In this document: positions 30,142 to 40,402 of the stretch, piece after piece | Position numbering within the stretch: the stretch's first letter is position 1 | Layout: every line of letters begins with the position of its first letter | NCBI GenBank assembly: GCA_025517525.1 | Contig: JAOPJZ010000006.1 | Location: forward strand, 1 to 64,000 | Origin: Natronosalvus hydrolyticus | GTDB taxonomy: Archaea > Halobacteriota > Halobacteria > Halobacteriales > Natrialbaceae | DNA length: 64,000 nt | Direction: 5' to 3' | Made by a program: the position numbers and the translations under genes | Notes under the pieces: generated by a model | The model's database searches: none | What the model was told of the DNA's origin: nothing | What the model saw: only the letters and a program-made list of their open reading frames with translations

Positions 30142-32628
30142 ATGAGTTCTGAGGTACCAGACCCCCACGACGTAGACGCCCAAAGCGTAGAGACCGTCCG
30201 AATCGAGGACGAAATGGAACAGAGTTACATCGACTATGCGATGAGCGTCATCGCCGGTCGTGCCCTCCCGGACGTCCGTGACGGTCTCAAACCCGTCCAC
30301 CGGCGCATCCTGTATGCGATGCACGAACTCGGCGTGACGAGTCGCTCGAGCCATCGAAAATCCTCCTCCATCGTCGGAGAGACGATGGGTGATTATCACC
30401 CACACGGTGACAGCGCGATTTACGACACCCTGGTCCGGATGGCCCAGGACTTCTCGATGCGCTATCCGCTGGTCGACGGCCAGGGGAACTTCGGCTCGAT
30501 GGACGGCGATCCGGCTGCAGCCCCCCGGTATACGGAGGCGCGCATGGCCGCTATCGCCGAGGAACTGCTCGAGGACATTGAGAAAGACACCGTCGACTTC
30601 GTCTCGAACTACGACGACCGATTGCAAGAGCCGACGGTCCTTCCGTCCTCGTTCCCCAATCTGCTGGTCAACGGCTCCTCGGGAATTGCCGTCGGGATGT
30701 CGACGAACATCCCGCCGCATAACCTGGGCGAAGTGATCGACGCGACGGTCGAACTCATCGACAACCCCGAGGCGACCGTCGAGGACCTGATGGAACACGT
30801 CAAAGGCCCCGACTTCCCCACCGGCGCAAACATTGTCGGGCGTGATGCCATCTACTCCGCGTACGCGACCGGTCGCGGTCGTATTCGCGTCCGCGCCGAG
30901 TTCGAAGTCGAAGAGTGGAAAGCAAACCGCGAACGCATCGTCATCACCGAACTGCCCTATCAGGCGAACAAGGCACGGATGGTCGAGCGAATCGCCGAAG
31001 ACGTCAACGAGGGCGTTATCGAGGGGATTTCCGACCTGCGTGACGAATCCGACCGTGAGGGCGTCCGCGTCGTCATCGAGTGTAAACGGGGAGCGAACGT
31101 CGACGTCGTGAAGAACACGTTGCTCGAGAATCACCTCGAGCGAACCTTCGGCGTGATCAACCTCGCGCTGGTCGACGGACAGCCACGCGTGCTGACCCTC
31201 AAAGAGACACTCGAGGAGTACATTGCCCACCGCAAGGAAGTCGTTCGACGACGCAGCGAGTACGACCTGAACGAGGCCGAAGAGCGCGCACACATTCTCG
31301 AAGGGCGACTCAAGGCACTCGATAACATCGACGATGTCGTCGATCTGATCCAAGATTCCGAAGACCGTGACGCGGCCAGAGCAGGTTTGCAGACACAATT
31401 CGACTTCTCGGAGGCACAGGCCGCACACATCGTTCGGATGCAACTGGGGAGTCTCACTTCGATGGAGTCGACCGAAATCAAAGACGAGTACGAGGAGGTG
31501 ACTGCCGAAATCGAACGCCTTGAGGCCATCCTCGCGAGCGAATCCGCCCTGTTTGACGTCATCAAAGACGAACTGCTCGAGATCAAAGACGAGTACGATG
31601 ATGATCGACGAACCTCGATTCTCGAGGATCAGGGGACGGTCACCCACGAAGACCTCATTCCGCAGGAGGACGTGTTCGTCGTGATGACCGAAGACGATTA
31701 CGTCAAGCGGATGCCCATCGCCAACTTCGAGGCACAGGGTCGCGGTGGAAAAGGAATTATTGGCGCGGACGTCAAAGACGGCGACCGGGTGACGACCGTC
31801 TTCCGAGCGAACACCCACGATTATCTGCTGTGCTTTACCAACCACGGTCAGGTCTATCAGCTGAAAACCTACGAAATTCCGGAGATGGGCCGGACGGCAC
31901 GTGGGAAATCCGCGGTCAACATCCTCGATCTCGACCCTGGAGAAAACATTACCGCCATCGTCGACACCGACGCGTTCGGCGAAGACGAGTACGTGACGAT
32001 GGTGACCCGGAACGGCTACGTCAAGCGTACAGCGGGTTCGACGTTCGACAACATCCTTTCGACTGGTATCATTGCGGCCAGCCTCGAGGAGGGTGACGAA
32101 CTCGTCGATGTCGACGTGACTGACGGCTCGAAAGACCTCGTTATCGCCACCGAACAGGGGATGACGATCCGATTCGACGAAGAAGAGGTTCGAGCAATGG
32201 GGCGAAACGCCCGCGGGGTAAACGGTATCAAACTCCAGGAGGGTGACGCTGTCGCCGGACTGGCCTCGACCGACGAGGACGACGACCGTGCGCTGTTGAC
32301 GGTCACCAGGAACGGGTACGGAAAACGAACACTGCTCTCGGCGTACCGGACCCAGTCTCGCTACGGGAAAGGCCTGATCGACATCAAGACGAACGAGCGC
32401 AATGGCCCGGTGGCGGCGGTAAAAGCGGTGACCGAAGCCGACGAACTCGTCATGATGAGCGAGCGTGGACAGATCATGCGAACCCGTGCGAGCGAGATTT
32501 CGACGGTCGGCCGAAATACCATGGGTGTCACGCTGATGGACGTCGATAGCAGCGATGCCGTGGCAAGCGTCGACGTGATCCCCGAAGGCGTTTCCGACCT
32601 CGAGGAGCCAGAATCGGGCCAGGAATAA
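30142..32628 (+). CDS. gyrA: DNA gyrase subunit A
   Basis: An 828-residue DNA cleavage and wrapping subunit. The catalytic Tyr130 is in APRYTEARM, and the quinolone-interaction helix has Ser91 in [10 protein letters not shown]. The C-terminal beta-pinwheel begins after about residue 510 and contains the GyrA box QGRGGKG. The C-terminus is an acidic tail ([10 protein letters not shown]). It is co-transcribed with gyrB (1-bp gap). The TAA stop coincides with the first base of copy C of the 80-bp palindromic repeat. Confidence 0.98.
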   Translation: MSSEVPDPHDVDAQSVETVRIEDEMEQSYIDYAMSVIAGRALPDVRDGLKPVHRRILYAMHELGVTSRSSHRKSSSIVGETMGDYHPHGDSAIYDTLVRMAQDFSMRYPLVDGQGNFGSMDGDPAAAPRYTEARMAAIAEELLEDIEKDTVDFVSNYDDRLQEPTVLPSSFPNLLVNGSSGIAVGMSTNIPPHNLGEVIDATVELIDNPEATVEDLMEHVKGPDFPTGANIVGRDAIYSAYATGRGRIRVRAEFEVEEWKANRERIVITELPYQANKARMVERIAEDVNEGVIEGISDLRDESDREGVRVVIECKRGANVDVVKNTLLENHLERTFGVINLALVDGQPRVLTLKETLEEYIAHRKEVVRRRSEYDLNEAEERAHILEGRLKALDNIDDVVDLIQDSEDRDAARAGLQTQFDFSEAQAAHIVRMQLGSLTSMESTEIKDEYEEVTAEIERLEAILASESALFDVIKDELLEIKDEYDDDRRTSILEDQGTVTHEDLIPQEDVFVVMTEDDYVKRMPIANFEAQGRGGKGIIGADVKDGDRVTTVFRANTHDYLLCFTNHGQVYQLKTYEIPEMGRTARGKSAVNILDLDPGENITAIVDTDAFGEDEYVTMVTRNGYVKRTAGSTFDNILSTGIIAASLEEGDELVDVDVTDGSKDLVIATEQGMTIRFDEEEVRAMGRNARGVNGIKLQEGDAVAGLASTDEDDDRALLTVTRNGYGKRTLLSAYRTQSRYGKGLIDIKTNERNGPVAAVKAVTEADELVMMSERGQIMRTRASEISTVGRNTMGVTLMDVDSSDAVASVDVIPEGVSDLEEPESGQE

Positions 32629-32707
32629 TAGCGATTCTTGGACGTCCTGAAACACTCGAGCGGTACCCTCTTCACTCCAGTGTCCCGATAGTTCCAAAAG
32701 TCACTAT
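32628..32707. repeat. 80-bp palindromic repeat, copy C
   Basis: It runs from ATAGCGATTCTTGG to CCAAAAGTCACTAT. The terminal inverted repeat is imperfect (11 of 14), and the element matches the reverse complement of copy B at about 66 of 80 positions without gaps. It starts on the last base of the gyrA stop codon. The rest of the gap to 32937 has no recognisable gene. Confidence 0.8.
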
Positions 32708-32937
32708 AAGCTCCAGTCGAATTTTTGTCGGTTTTCAGGTGGCGATTCAGGCTTTTGCCTCGAGCAAATGCGTAACCGGCTACGTCCACTTCTTGATGTG
32801 GTCTACTGTCGTCTTTTCCGGGTAATCCTGCTGGCCGGACCGGCAAGTACGTACACAGGTACACCAGACCGCATGAGCGGAAAAAAAGATCGAACTCGAG
32901 AACGTGGAAAGAGACGCGCGACGGAGCGGTCTATCGG

Positions 32938-33471
32938 TCAGTGTGCCGGCTCTTCAGCCGGAGCGACCATGTCGTTGATCCGCAAGATCAGGATATTGTT
33001 CGTGTCGTCTTTCCCGTCGAGTTCGCCTTCGATGACGAGTTTCGACAGCGGCGTCGGGCCAACAATAACGGTATCGCCCTCGTGGATGTCGCTGGTCGAG
33101 CCCTGGACGTGAATCTCCGCACGGCAGAGTTCGGGGTGGTGGACGCTCGAGAGGTCTATTTCTTCGACGAGAACGCCCTCGATTTCTGTCCCTTCGTGGG
33201 TCAGTGGGACCGATGCTGGTTCGTCCATCTGCTGGATCTCGAGTGCTTCGAACGCGGCAGCGGTCGGTTTGTAGCCGCCTTTTGGCCCGGGTACGCCTTC
33301 GACGAGCTGGAGGGCTTTCAGGCTCTGCATCTGATTGCGGATCGTCCCGGGGTTTCGGTCGACCTGTTCGGCGATGTCTTCACCTTTGATCGCGTCTTCG
33401 TCTTCAGTATGCAGGTTGGTCAGTGCGCGGAGAATCTTTTTTTGGCTTGGGGTAAGTTCAATTGATGACAT
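32938..33471 (-). CDS. Winged-helix transcriptional regulator with C-terminal beta domain
   Basis: A 177-residue protein. The N-terminal winged HTH (about 5-75) reads LTPSQKKILRALTNLH, IKGEDIAEQVDRNPGTIRNQMQSLKALQLVEGVPGPKGGYKPT. The C-terminal 100 residues are a beta-rich domain with ELCRAEIHVQGSTSDIHEGDTVIVGPTP, possibly a ligand-binding or oligomerisation module. It is a conserved haloarchaeal regulator type; its ligand is unknown. It is divergent from no neighbour: the S9 peptidase lies upstream on the same strand with its own promoter region. Confidence 0.85.
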   Translation of the reverse strand: MSSIELTPSQKKILRALTNLHTEDEDAIKGEDIAEQVDRNPGTIRNQMQSLKALQLVEGVPGPKGGYKPTAAAFEALEIQQMDEPASVPLTHEGTEIEGVLVEEIDLSSVHHPELCRAEIHVQGSTSDIHEGDTVIVGPTPLSKLVIEGELDGKDDTNNILILRINDMVAPAEEPAH

Positions 33472-33659
33472 AGGGAATCCTTCGTAATTGATTTGCTTAA
33501 ATCCGATGGTCAGTGCAGGTCGGTGTTCGGTATAGAATGTTTTTGATGACTGTAGTAAGGCGTTGCGCTTTTATCCAGGTGTGAAACTCGCCATACGGAA
33601 TCAGGTCAGGCGACAGCTATCGGTGGTGTCACTCGGGAGGACACACTCGAGTCAGACGA

Positions 33660-35495
33660 TTACAATCGTCGCTCGAGAAAGTTACCTAGCAACTCGAACT
33701 TGCGGATCTTCTGGTCGATGTCCGTCGATCCGTGACCCTCTGCACCCAGTTCTGTGTATTCGAAATCCTCCCCCTCGGTCCAGCCTCGCTCGAGCAGTGC
33801 ATCCCGGAACAATCGCGCCTGCTCGATCGGGCACCGAGGATCGTTAACGCCGTGGACGATACAGATCGGTCGCTCGAGATTCTCGACGTGTTCGATCGGA
33901 CTTCGATCGCGCCACAGTTCGTAGTTCTTCTCGGGATCGCCCATCTGCTGGCGGAGAATGTATTGGAAGTGAGCCATGTCCTCTTCGTAGAGACGGTGAA
34001 GGTCCGTGATGCCGACGGAGGCGATACCAGTGGCCCAGAGGTCCGGGTACTGGGTCAACTGGGAGTACACCGAGTAGCCGCCGTAACTTCCACCGTAGAC
34101 TGCCACGCGCTCCTCGTCGATCCAGGGGTTGTCCATCAGCCACCGACCGGCGGCGGCGACGTCGGCCTGTTCCAATCCGCCCCAGTCACCCAGAATCGCC
34201 TGCTTGAACGATCGACCACGGCCGGTCGACCCCCGGTAATTGGGCTGTAAGACGGCGTAGCCGCGGGTGGCCAGGAACTGCGCAAACAGGTTGAACATCT
34301 TGGACGAGCGGGAGTGTGGCCCTCCGTGTACGTGGACGACGCCCGGAACGTCGTCGGCATCGTCGGGAATCGGTCCGCCTCGCGGATCGTAGAGGAGTGC
34401 ACCGATCTCGAGGCCGTCTTCGCTCTCGTAGGTGACGTACTCCGCGTCGACGAACGCGTCGGGGTCGACGTCATCGTAGGCGGCCTCGAGTAACACCGTG
34501 TACTCGTCGGTCTCGAGGTCGTACTCATAGAGTTCCTTTCGCTCGTCGGGTCGCGAGTGTGCGAAGACAACGGTCGACTCGTCGACGAAGGCACTCCCGC
34601 GCCCCTTCGGAACCGAGGTAACGCCTTCGGCGAGGTCGAGTTCCCGCGCCTCGTGGGACTCAAGGTCGTACACGACGGGCATCGTCGCCCCACGCCGTGT
34701 TCGGGTTGCGAGGACGTACCGGCCGTCCGGGGAGATGGCCGCAGGCGACTCTTCGGCCTCGTGGGGACCGAGCCAGTCGATGTCGTCGGTCTGGAGGTCG
34801 TAGAGACCGACGCGACGCAGGTCATCGGCGTTGTCGGAGATCAGGAGTCGATCGCCGTCAGGGTGCCAGCCGGCGACGTCCGATTCGGAGCCGTCCGTCC
34901 CAATCTCGAGGCGGCGTTTGTCGCTCCCGTCGGCGTGCATGACGTAGACGTCACGGTTTTCAAGCGTGTCGCTCTCGTTGGTCATGTAGGCGACTCGTTC
35001 ATCTTCGGGACCGAACACCGCGAACATGACGGGCCGGTCGTAGGCGGTGAGCTGGATACGGTCGTCGGTTTCCACATCGTACCGATAGCAGTTCATCTGC
35101 TCACCTTCGTCGCTCGTATAGAGGACGTGACGGCCATCCCGAGTGATGTCCGTGAGGATCCCCTGCCCGTCGATATCGACGACGGTCCGGGTGTGGTCGT
35201 CACGGGACCAGGCGGCGATGTCGTTCTGTTCGTCGCCCGCGTCGTCCTGGTGGAAGTAGATGGCCTCTCCGTCCTGACCCCACAGAATGTGCCAGCGGGC
35301 ACTCCGAGGGACCGAACCGTCGGTCACGCGTTCGTACTCCCCGCTCTCTCGCTCGAGCAGGTAAAGGTCGTTGCGTCCGTGTTCGTCATAATAGAACGCG
35401 ACCGTGGAACCGTCAGGGGAAACAACGGGGTGATAGAATTCAGCCAATCGAGCGAGGGCTTCCGGTTTTACCGCGGCTGTGTTCGGCGTCGACAT
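33660..35495 (-). CDS. S9 family peptidase (acylaminoacyl-peptidase-like)
   Basis: About 611 residues. Residues 1-370 form a WD40/beta-propeller-like domain with repeated TolB-type blocks such as PVVSPDGSTVAFYYD, AVFGPEDERVAYMTNE and AAISPDGRYVLATRT. Residues 380-610 form an alpha/beta-hydrolase domain with the nucleophile in GGSYGGYSVY, Asp in GVNDPRCPIEQA and His in EGHGSTD. It hydrolyses short peptides or removes N-acylated residues. No signal peptide is seen, so it is cytosolic. ATG 35495 (MSTPNTAA) is preferred over a start nine codons upstream. Confidence 0.93.
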   Translation of the reverse strand: MSTPNTAAVKPEALARLAEFYHPVVSPDGSTVAFYYDEHGRNDLYLLERESGEYERVTDGSVPRSARWHILWGQDGEAIYFHQDDAGDEQNDIAAWSRDDHTRTVVDIDGQGILTDITRDGRHVLYTSDEGEQMNCYRYDVETDDRIQLTAYDRPVMFAVFGPEDERVAYMTNESDTLENRDVYVMHADGSDKRRLEIGTDGSESDVAGWHPDGDRLLISDNADDLRRVGLYDLQTDDIDWLGPHEAEESPAAISPDGRYVLATRTRRGATMPVVYDLESHEARELDLAEGVTSVPKGRGSAFVDESTVVFAHSRPDERKELYEYDLETDEYTVLLEAAYDDVDPDAFVDAEYVTYESEDGLEIGALLYDPRGGPIPDDADDVPGVVHVHGGPHSRSSKMFNLFAQFLATRGYAVLQPNYRGSTGRGRSFKQAILGDWGGLEQADVAAAGRWLMDNPWIDEERVAVYGGSYGGYSVYSQLTQYPDLWATGIASVGITDLHRLYEEDMAHFQYILRQQMGDPEKNYELWRDRSPIEHVENLERPICIVHGVNDPRCPIEQARLFRDALLERGWTEGEDFEYTELGAEGHGSTDIDQKIRKFELLGNFLERRL

Positions 35496-35558
35496 ACCCC
35501 ACGTTTCTTGATTGTGTGACAAATAGATTACTAATCCGGAACCACGTAGCCAGGTTCG

Positions 35559-36488
35559 TTAGACCGGGACCAGCCATCCTTCGAGGAGCAACTCGGTCAG
35601 AACGTCCTCGAGCAGGAACATCAGCACGAAACCGCCGATGAACGTCGAAACGTTCAGCTTCGTAAAGACCTTCGAATCGAATCGAATCAGATCCGCGACC
35701 TCGAGCAGGACCTGGATGACTGCCCCGACGGCGATGGCGTAGAACAAGACGGCGAGCAGGTCGGAGTTTGCAAGGCTACCGATCCAGCCACCGAGGATGA
35801 CGGGCCCACCGGCGATGACACCCATTGCGGCGAAGTGGTGCAGCGGTGGTGTCGAGTGGTCTTTCGCAACGGCGGCGACGACGGTCGGCCCCTCCATGAC
35901 GTTGTGCATGATGAAGGCGAGCACGAGAAGCGTCACCAGCGTGGCGTCACCCTGGACGAACGCGACACCGACACCGAGTCCTTCTCCGATGCTGTGCAGG
36001 CCGAGTGCAAGCGCAACCAGATAGGCGATCTGGAGTCCGCTCTTTTCACCTTCCGCCATCTTTCCCTGTCGCCACTGACTGGCTCCGTACATGACGGCAA
36101 ACGTCCCGCCAATACCGACGAGTGCAGCAGTCGCTGCCAGTGCTGTACTGTCGACCATAGCCCCGTGTTCGAGGATTTCTCCGGTCATCTCGAGGGCAAT
36201 GAATGCGAGCACACCGCCAGCGAGGGCGATGAACCCGTGTAGGTATCGAAGCTGTAGACTCTGGATGAATGGGAACCAGAGCATACCGATTGCAACAGGC
36301 ACGATACCGGCGATCAGGCCGATGAGAGACAGCATCAGTAGGATGTCCCCGGTCCCGGCGTCTGCCATGTCCTCGATGTTACCGAACGGCGAAGTGAGAT
36401 ACAGGAGGCCGAAGACGAATCCGAGAATAACGACGGGGCCGACAGCGAGCACCCATCGCGGCAATCCGTACATATTGTCCTCGCTCAT
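35559..36488 (-). CDS. ZIP-family divalent metal transporter
   Basis: About 309 residues with eight hydrophobic segments. Segments four and five carry the metal-path motifs: LGLHSIGEGLGVG and FIMHNVMEGPTVV. The cytoplasmic loop after segment three (SQWRQGKMAEGEKSG) is short. ZIP proteins import Zn, Fe or Mn into the cytosol. ATG 36488 (MSEDNMYG) is chosen over a start six codons upstream. The neighbouring DtxR-type regulator and a TTAGG-type dyad in its promoter suggest metal-controlled expression, probably of Mn or Fe uptake (inference). Confidence 0.9.
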   Translation of the reverse strand: MSEDNMYGLPRWVLAVGPVVILGFVFGLLYLTSPFGNIEDMADAGTGDILLMLSLIGLIAGIVPVAIGMLWFPFIQSLQLRYLHGFIALAGGVLAFIALEMTGEILEHGAMVDSTALAATAALVGIGGTFAVMYGASQWRQGKMAEGEKSGLQIAYLVALALGLHSIGEGLGVGVAFVQGDATLVTLLVLAFIMHNVMEGPTVVAAVAKDHSTPPLHHFAAMGVIAGGPVILGGWIGSLANSDLLAVLFYAIAVGAVIQVLLEVADLIRFDSKVFTKLNVSTFIGGFVLMFLLEDVLTELLLEGWLVPV

Positions 36489-36534
36489 CCGGCCGCCACC
36501 CCACACATAGAGAGTATATTCATCTATTTCTCAA

Positions 36535-36550
36535 ATTAGGTTCGACTAAT
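36535..36550. promoter_or_regulatory. Putative metal-regulator operator before the ZIP gene
   Basis: ATTAGGTTCGACTAAT is an inverted repeat (ATTAG-6-CTAAT) about 47 bp before the ZIP start. The half-site TTAGG resembles DtxR/IdeR-type operators and recurs before the adjacent DtxR-type gene. Confidence 0.45.
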
Positions 36551-36622
36551 AATAGATGTTCCCCTTCGATATACACGGTAAGTGAGAGCTGTTTAGAGAT
36601 TGGGGGCCGACTTCGGATCAGA

Positions 36623-37300
36623 CTATTCCGCTTCAGCGGGCAGTGCCACTCGAATGTGTCGTGCGACGTCTTCAGGTAGTGATACCTGCGTGTCGCTTCC
36701 CCGGGCACTGGCCGTCACCATCCCGAACGGTGCTACCTCGAGCACCTCCAGTTCGACGCCTGGTTCGAGGCCATGGTCTGCCAGGTACGAGAGGATCTCT
36801 GGGTCGTGGTCAGCGACCTCTTTGACGATGACGGTATCCCCCTCGCCACACTCAGAAATCGGATTGCCAACGGCCGTGTTCGGTGGTTCGAGGTCGGGAC
36901 TGGGAATCGGGGAACCGTGTGGGTCGACCTCTGGTTCATCGAGCGCAGCGGCGACGCGCGCCTCGAAGTTTTCGCTGATGTGGTGTTCGAGTCGGTCGGC
37001 TTCCTCGTGTACCTCCGACCAGTCGTAATCGAGGTGTTCGGTCAGATACGCCTCGAGCAGTCGATGGTGGCGGACGACTTCCAGAGCGACGGTTTCGCCT
37101 TCCTCGGTGAGCGTCACACCCCGGTATTTTTCGCGGTCGATGAGGCTCCGATCCTCGAGTTTCTCGAGCATGCTGGTGACCGTCGGCGACGTGACGTCGA
37201 GTTCCTCTGCAATTGCGGAGGTTTTGACCCGCTCGTCGTCCCCGCGCTGAAGCTGATAGATTGCCTTCAGGTAGTCTTCCATGACGTCACTCAGCATCAT
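36623..37300 (-). CDS. DtxR/MntR-family metal-dependent regulator (SirR/TroR-like)
   Basis: A 225-residue protein. The DtxR N-terminal wHTH (about 2-60) is MEDYLKAIYQLQRG and TSAIAEELDVTSPTVTSMLEKL, the dimerisation/metal domain (65-140) has HHRLLEAYL and EADRLEHHISENFE, and the C-terminal FeoA/SH3-like domain (about 150-225) begins CGEGDTVIVKEVADHD. It represses or activates metal uptake genes in response to Mn or Fe. The start is either of two adjacent ATGs. The ZIP transporter is 134 bp downstream on the same strand with its own operator, and the regulator's upstream region holds matching half-sites. Confidence 0.93.
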   Translation of the reverse strand: MMLSDVMEDYLKAIYQLQRGDDERVKTSAIAEELDVTSPTVTSMLEKLEDRSLIDREKYRGVTLTEEGETVALEVVRHHRLLEAYLTEHLDYDWSEVHEEADRLEHHISENFEARVAAALDEPEVDPHGSPIPSPDLEPPNTAVGNPISECGEGDTVIVKEVADHDPEILSYLADHGLEPGVELEVLEVAPFGMVTASARGSDTQVSLPEDVARHIRVALPAEAE

Positions 37301-37330
37301 TAGGCAAATTTAGCCCTATCTAACCCTAAA
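37301..37330. promoter_or_regulatory. Multiple TTAGG/TTAG half-sites at the DtxR-type gene start
   Basis: Directly before the DtxR-type start, in its sense strand, lies TTTAGGGTTAGATAGGG, then CTAAATTTGCCTAA. Several TTAGG-like half-sites in both orientations suggest autoregulation. The same half-site occurs at 36535-36550. Confidence 0.45.
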
Positions 37331-37413
37331 TCTTCCGACTGACTTATTTCCCGTTCTGTTTCCACAGTACACTCAATCGAGTAAACTAAACCATCGGATG
37401 GTAATACAGCAGT

Positions 37414-38334
37414 ATGAGCCGAGATATACATCTCATCGGTGCCCCGATGGATTACGGCGCTGATCGTCGTGGTGTCGATATGGGAACGTCGGCGATCAGA
37501 TACGCCGGGTTGGCTGCTGCCCTCGAGGATGCGGGCAACACCTGTATCGATCTGGGCGATTTGCCGATTCCGCGTGCCGAAGAACGCGACCCCGATGCGG
37601 AGCAACCATCGGCCGGGAACGCCAAGTTCCTCCGGGAGGTCAAAGACGTCAGCACACAGGTTGCCGATTCCGTCGATGCGACGCTCGAGGATGGTGCGTT
37701 CCCACTGATCCTCGGCGGCGATCATTCGATTGCAATCGGTTCGATGGCTGGGTCGGCCAGAAATGCCGACCTGGGCGCCATCTGGTTCGATGCACACGCC
37801 GACCTGAACACGCCTGAAACCTCGCCGAGCGGGAACGTTCACGGCATGCCACTGGCGGCCGTGCTGGGAAGAGGTGAGTTCGCCGACTACGAGTGGGCCT
37901 ATGCACCACGCGTCCGCGAGGAATCTATCGCATACGTCGGGCTCCGGAGCATCGACGACCAGGAACGAGAGCTCGTCCGTGAGAGTGAGATGACCGCGTT
38001 TACGATGTCCGACATCGACGAGCGCGATATTACGGCCGTGGTCGAAGACGCACTCGAGGTTGCAACAGCAGGAACGGACGGGATTCACGTCAGTCTCGAC
38101 CTGGATTGGCTCGACCCAAAGGAGGCACCGGGTGTAGGGACCCCGGTACGCGGGGGCGTCACCTACCGAGAGGCCCACTCGGCGCTCGAATTGGTCTCAC
38201 AACGAGACGCCGCAGACGACATCCTGCGCTCGATGGACGTCGTCGAAGTGAATCCGATTCTGGACGAACAGAACGAAACGGCCAAACTGGCAGCCGAACT
38301 GACCGCGAGTGCGTTCGGCAAACGGATTTTGTAG
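37414..38334 (+). CDS. rocF: Arginase (ureohydrolase)
   Basis: A 306-residue Mn enzyme hydrolysing arginine to ornithine and urea. Metal motifs are GGDHSIAIG, IWFDAHADLNTP and SLDLDWLDP; SPSGNVHGMPLA is the arginase-type substrate loop, which favours arginase over agmatinase. It starts at MSRDIHLIGAPMDYGADRRG. It is divergent from the DtxR-type gene and monocistronic. It is a paralogue of HutG in this window. A different guanidino substrate cannot be excluded. Confidence 0.92.
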   Translation: MSRDIHLIGAPMDYGADRRGVDMGTSAIRYAGLAAALEDAGNTCIDLGDLPIPRAEERDPDAEQPSAGNAKFLREVKDVSTQVADSVDATLEDGAFPLILGGDHSIAIGSMAGSARNADLGAIWFDAHADLNTPETSPSGNVHGMPLAAVLGRGEFADYEWAYAPRVREESIAYVGLRSIDDQERELVRESEMTAFTMSDIDERDITAVVEDALEVATAGTDGIHVSLDLDWLDPKEAPGVGTPVRGGVTYREAHSALELVSQRDAADDILRSMDVVEVNPILDEQNETAKLAAELTASAFGKRIL

Positions 38335-38605
38335 GGGGCAGCTGCCTCGATATTTGTCGGAGGCAACGGATTCGGTTCGATGGATTCGAATCCTCGAGGT
38401 GGCCTTGACGGCGAAGTATCGGTCTCATTGGTACTCATCATCCCCTGTGTACAACCCGCTCGAGTTACCAACCAATTCATCAACCGCCTTTTATTTGAAC
38501 TAACAACTTAATAACCGTTTTCGGCAGAATATGCCGGGTGAGAACGGTACACACGGTGATTCGTGATTCAACACCTTTGTATCGGAGTATTCCTCAGAGA
38601 CCAGT

Positions 38606-39760
38606 ATGACCGAAAACGTCGTCGTACTCGGCTCGGGATATGCCGGGGCTGGTGCGATCAAGTCGTTACAGGCACATCTCGGGAGAGACGCCCGGGTAAC
38701 GTGGATTTCGGACACTGATTATCATCTCGTCTTGCACGAATCCCACCGTGTCATCCGCGACCCGTCCGTTCGCTCCGACATTACGATTCCCGTTGCCGAT
38801 ATCGCCGACCCGAGTACGCGCTTCATCAAAGACACCGTCACCGCGCTCGACACCGACGAGCAGGTCGTCGAACTCGAGGACAGCGACGATGTCGAGTACG
38901 ACTACGTGCTCGTCGGGCTTGGCAGCCAGACGGCCTACTACGGCATCCCGGGTCTCGCAGCAAACTCACTGACGCTCAAGTGCCTCGAGGACGCCCTCGA
39001 CATTCACGACGCGATCAAAACCGCGAGTCAGGAAGCAACTCGCGGCGAGCCAGCACAGGTCGTCATCGGCGGTGCCGGCCTGTCCGGTATCCAGACCGCT
39101 GGCGAAATCGCCGAGTTCCGCGACGCCAACCGAGCGCCACTCGAGATTCACCTCGTCGAAGCACTCGACGAGATTTTCCCCGGTAACGACCCGGAGATTC
39201 AGCAGGCCCTGCGCGACCTGCTCGAGGAAGCCGGCGTCCGTATCCATACGGATGACCCAATTACCGAGGCCGAAGACGGCGTGATCCACTTCGACGAGGG
39301 CGACCCGCTCGAGTACGACGTGTTCGTCTGGACCGGCGGTATCACCGGCCGCGAAGCGCTCGATGGAACCAGCCTCGACAACCAGCACAACCGCGTCACT
39401 GCGAAGGCAAACTTCCAGACCACCGACGAGCGCGTGTTCGCAATTGGCGACTCCGCGGTCATCGACCAGGGTGACCAGCCCGCGCCGCCAACCGCACAGG
39501 CTGCCTGGCAGGCTGCCGAGGTCGTCGGCGAAAACATCGCTCGAGCCATCGAGAACCGGCCGCTCAAAACCTGGGAGTACGACGACAAAGGAACGGTCGT
39601 CTCCGTCGGTGACAAAGCCGTCGCCCACGACGTCAAACTGCTGCCGTTCGACACCTTCGGTGGCTTCCCCGCGAAGAACCTCAAAAAGCTCATCGCGGCC
39701 CGCTGGATTGCCGATCTGACCTCCTGGAACCGCGCCCGAACGGCCTGGCCGTCCCTGTAA
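38606..39760 (+). CDS. Type II NADH dehydrogenase-like FAD oxidoreductase
   Basis: A 384-residue flavoprotein with two Rossmann motifs: FAD-binding VVLGSGYAGAGA at the N-terminus and NAD-binding VVIGGAGLSGIQTAGEI at about 150. The VFAIGDSAV block binds the FAD ribityl. It probably passes electrons from NADH to the quinone pool at the membrane; the C-terminal amphipathic stretch (FPAKNLKKLIAARWIADL) could be the membrane anchor. The TATA-like TTTTATTTGAACTAAC lies well upstream (38488-38505). The export-family gene follows by 9 bp. Confidence 0.9.
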   Translation: MTENVVVLGSGYAGAGAIKSLQAHLGRDARVTWISDTDYHLVLHESHRVIRDPSVRSDITIPVADIADPSTRFIKDTVTALDTDEQVVELEDSDDVEYDYVLVGLGSQTAYYGIPGLAANSLTLKCLEDALDIHDAIKTASQEATRGEPAQVVIGGAGLSGIQTAGEIAEFRDANRAPLEIHLVEALDEIFPGNDPEIQQALRDLLEEAGVRIHTDDPITEAEDGVIHFDEGDPLEYDVFVWTGGITGREALDGTSLDNQHNRVTAKANFQTTDERVFAIGDSAVIDQGDQPAPPTAQAAWQAAEVVGENIARAIENRPLKTWEYDDKGTVVSVGDKAVAHDVKLLPFDTFGGFPAKNLKKLIAARWIADLTSWNRARTAWPSL

Positions 39761-39769
39761 ACGACGACC

Positions 39770-40378
39770 GTGTCCCTCCTCGAGTTGTCCGCACTTTTCG
39801 TTGGTCTGTCACTCGAGTACGACCTCCCTCACGTCCCAGGTGGCATCCCCGAATACAGTACCCTCGACACGCTTGCGTTCGCATTTAGCGACACCGAATC
39901 GTGGGTCAGATCACTGCTCGGCGATGCAGGTGGCATCTGGCAGTACGTCCTCGTCTTCGTGCTCGCCGCGATTCCGCTGCTCGAGATTCTGGTCGTTATC
40001 CCGATCGGAATTGCCATCGGACTCGACCCGCTGCTTGTCGCCATCGCCGCGTTCGCCGGCAACGTCATTCCGATATACGGCATCTGCCTCGCGTACGACC
40101 GTCTGCAGTCGTGGCTCGAGAGCGACCCGACCGCCGACACCGAACCCTCCGGTCGGCGGAAACGTGCAACACACCTCTGGAACCGCTATGGCCTTCCCGG
40201 ATTGGCGCTGCTCTCGCCGGTCGTCACGGGCGTTCACCTCGCGGCCGTCTTCGCGCTGGGACTCGGCGCTCGAGCGCGTGATACCCTCTTCTGGATGACT
40301 GCCTCGATTGGGCTGTGGACCGTCCTCATCACCGCTGGTTCCGTACTCGGATTGGCGGCACTCGAGGCCGTCTGGTAG
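39770..40378 (+). CDS. Small multi-drug export family membrane protein (COG2426-like)
   Basis: A 202-residue membrane protein. Four or five hydrophobic segments start near residue 60 (YVLVFVLAAIPLLEILVVIPIGIAIG), with the family block AIPLLEILVVIPIGIAIGLDPL and C-terminal WNRYGLPGLALLSPV. It belongs to the putative small multi-drug export family (PF06695), whose substrate is not established. GTG 39770 is the start, 9 bp after the dehydrogenase stop, so the two may be co-transcribed. Confidence 0.82.
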   Translation: MSLLELSALFVGLSLEYDLPHVPGGIPEYSTLDTLAFAFSDTESWVRSLLGDAGGIWQYVLVFVLAAIPLLEILVVIPIGIAIGLDPLLVAIAAFAGNVIPIYGICLAYDRLQSWLESDPTADTEPSGRRKRATHLWNRYGLPGLALLSPVVTGVHLAAVFALGLGARARDTLFWMTASIGLWTVLITAGSVLGLAALEAVW

Positions 40379-40402
40379 CGAGACAGACGTATTTCATTTG
40401 AC

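Noticed and set aside
38340..38410. GGTTCGATGGATTCGAATCC looks like a tRNA T-arm
   Set aside because: No acceptor stem, anticodon arm or D-arm can be built around it.
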